DNA of 51,701 bases from assembly GCA_902462065.1 (NCBI GenBank), contig CABQAK010000011.1, forward strand, positions 1-51,701. The letters are read 5' to 3'. Each line of letters opens with the position of its first letter. The first letter of the stretch is position 1. The notes beneath the pieces were generated by a model. It saw only the letters and a list, made by a program, of their open reading frames with translations, was not told the origin of the DNA and ran no database searches. Origin of the DNA: an uncultured Collinsella sp. (GTDB lineage: Bacteria > Actinomycetota > Coriobacteriia > Coriobacteriales > Coriobacteriaceae). Position numbers and translations under genes: made by a program. Below are positions 51,277 to 51,701 of the stretch, one piece after another.

Positions 51277-51701
51277 ATGGAATTTTACGCAAGCTGCCCC
51301 GAGGGCTTTGAGTCCGCACTCGCCGATGAGCTTAAACGCCTCGGGCTTTCGCATGTCCGCCGCCTGAAGGGCCGCGCCACGTTTGAGGGCGAGCTCGAAG
51401 AAGGCTACCGCGCCTGTCTATGGTCGCGCCTGGCGAGCCGCGTGTTCGTGGTACTCGGACGCTTTGAGGCACAGGATGCCGACGAGCTGTACGATAGCGT
51501 TTACGACATCACCTGGGAGACCATCATCCGCCCCGGCGCCACCATCGCCATCACCGCCCGCGGCGTGACCGAGCAGCTGCGCAACACGCGCTTCTCGGCC
51601 CTGCGCGCCAAGGACGCGCTGTGCGACCGTCTGGCCGAGACCACGGGCCGTCGTGTCGACGTCGATGCCGCCGATCCCGACGTTCACCTGCTGCTTTCGC
51701 T
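51277..51701 (+). CDS. THUMP-domain RNA methyltransferase, 5' part
   Basis: First 141 codons, cut by the window end. FYASCPEGFESALADELKRL at the start and ATIAITARGVTEQLRNTRFS in the middle match the N-terminal ferredoxin-like/THUMP part of RlmL-type 23S rRNA guanine-N2 methyltransferases; the catalytic domain would be to the right. AGAGAGG lies upstream of the ATG. TATAAT at 51244-51249 is a possible -10, but no good -35 was seen at the right distance. Confidence 0.85.
   Translation, partial: MEFYASCPEGFESALADELKRLGLSHVRRLKGRATFEGELEEGYRACLWSRLASRVFVVLGRFEAQDADELYDSVYDITWETIIRPGATIAITARGVTEQLRNTRFSALRAKDALCDRLAETTGRRVDVDAADPDVHLLLS

Overview
The window is high-GC bacterial chromosome with dense, mostly minus-strand genes, GTG/TTG starts and actinobacterial-type housekeeping genes. 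Gene content (a complete atp operon, PTS plus 6-phospho-glycosidase, peptidase T, amino-acid and peptide uptake, no respiratory-chain genes) fits a fermentative gut actinobacterium of class Coriobacteriia, most likely Collinsella. That placement is an inference from protein character; no rRNA or tRNA gene lies here to prove it.

Layout. 0.2-4.5 kb: phosphohexomutase, homocysteine S-methyltransferase with a DtxR/MntR-like regulator, and divergent peptidase T. 4.7-14.3 kb: an LCP cell-wall ligase and murA, then, behind a terminator, the ATP synthase operon atpI-B-E-F-H-A-G-D-C with a clear promoter at its head. 14.5-17.5 kb: upp, glpK, tsaC. 17.7-18.4 kb: a HigBA-like toxin-antitoxin pair whose toxin carries an in-frame stop. 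18.4-21.4 kb: prfA and prmC, the release factor and its methylase, separated by a 0.6-kb repeat-bearing gap; PrmC carries a ~120-residue acidic insertion. 21.6-26.0 kb: polar amino-acid ABC transporter plus M20 peptidase. 26.3-29.6 kb: aldose epimerase-like protein, a membrane protein of unknown function, an MFS exporter. 29.8-34.4 kb: alpha-glucoside-type PTS IICB and GH4 phospho-glycosidase with a divergent RpiR regulator, then a low-molecular-weight phosphatase. 34.6-37.3 kb: a DUF4143 ATPase, a TIGR04076-type protein and pyridoxamine kinase. 37.9-42.2 kb: MarR plus a two-gene heterodimeric ABC exporter with one degenerate ATP site. 42.3-46.7 kb: LysR divergent from an SDR - MFS - Gfo/Idh/MocA cluster that looks like catabolism of an unidentified polyol or sugar acid. 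47.1-51.7 kb: Tex, transaldolase-like aldolase, HAD phosphatase and the start of a THUMP-type methyltransferase.

The most unusual signal is outside the genes. At least four families of dispersed, self-complementary elements occupy intergenic space and very often start within 0-12 bases of a stop codon. The best is a four-copy ~145-bp element (4.5, 20.2, 26.1 and 37.7 kb) with conserved unpaired blocks and stems that change sequence while mostly keeping complementarity, as expected of a structured RNA or of a maintained DNA hairpin. A second family (37.4 and 46.9 kb) has 26-30-bp outer stems of different sequence around a conserved core. A third is a five-copy palindrome built on GACAAAGGGAC-N-GTCCCTTTGTC. 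A 48-bp inverted repeat encloses a terminator between tex and the aldolase gene. No CRISPR array, prophage or insertion sequence was seen.
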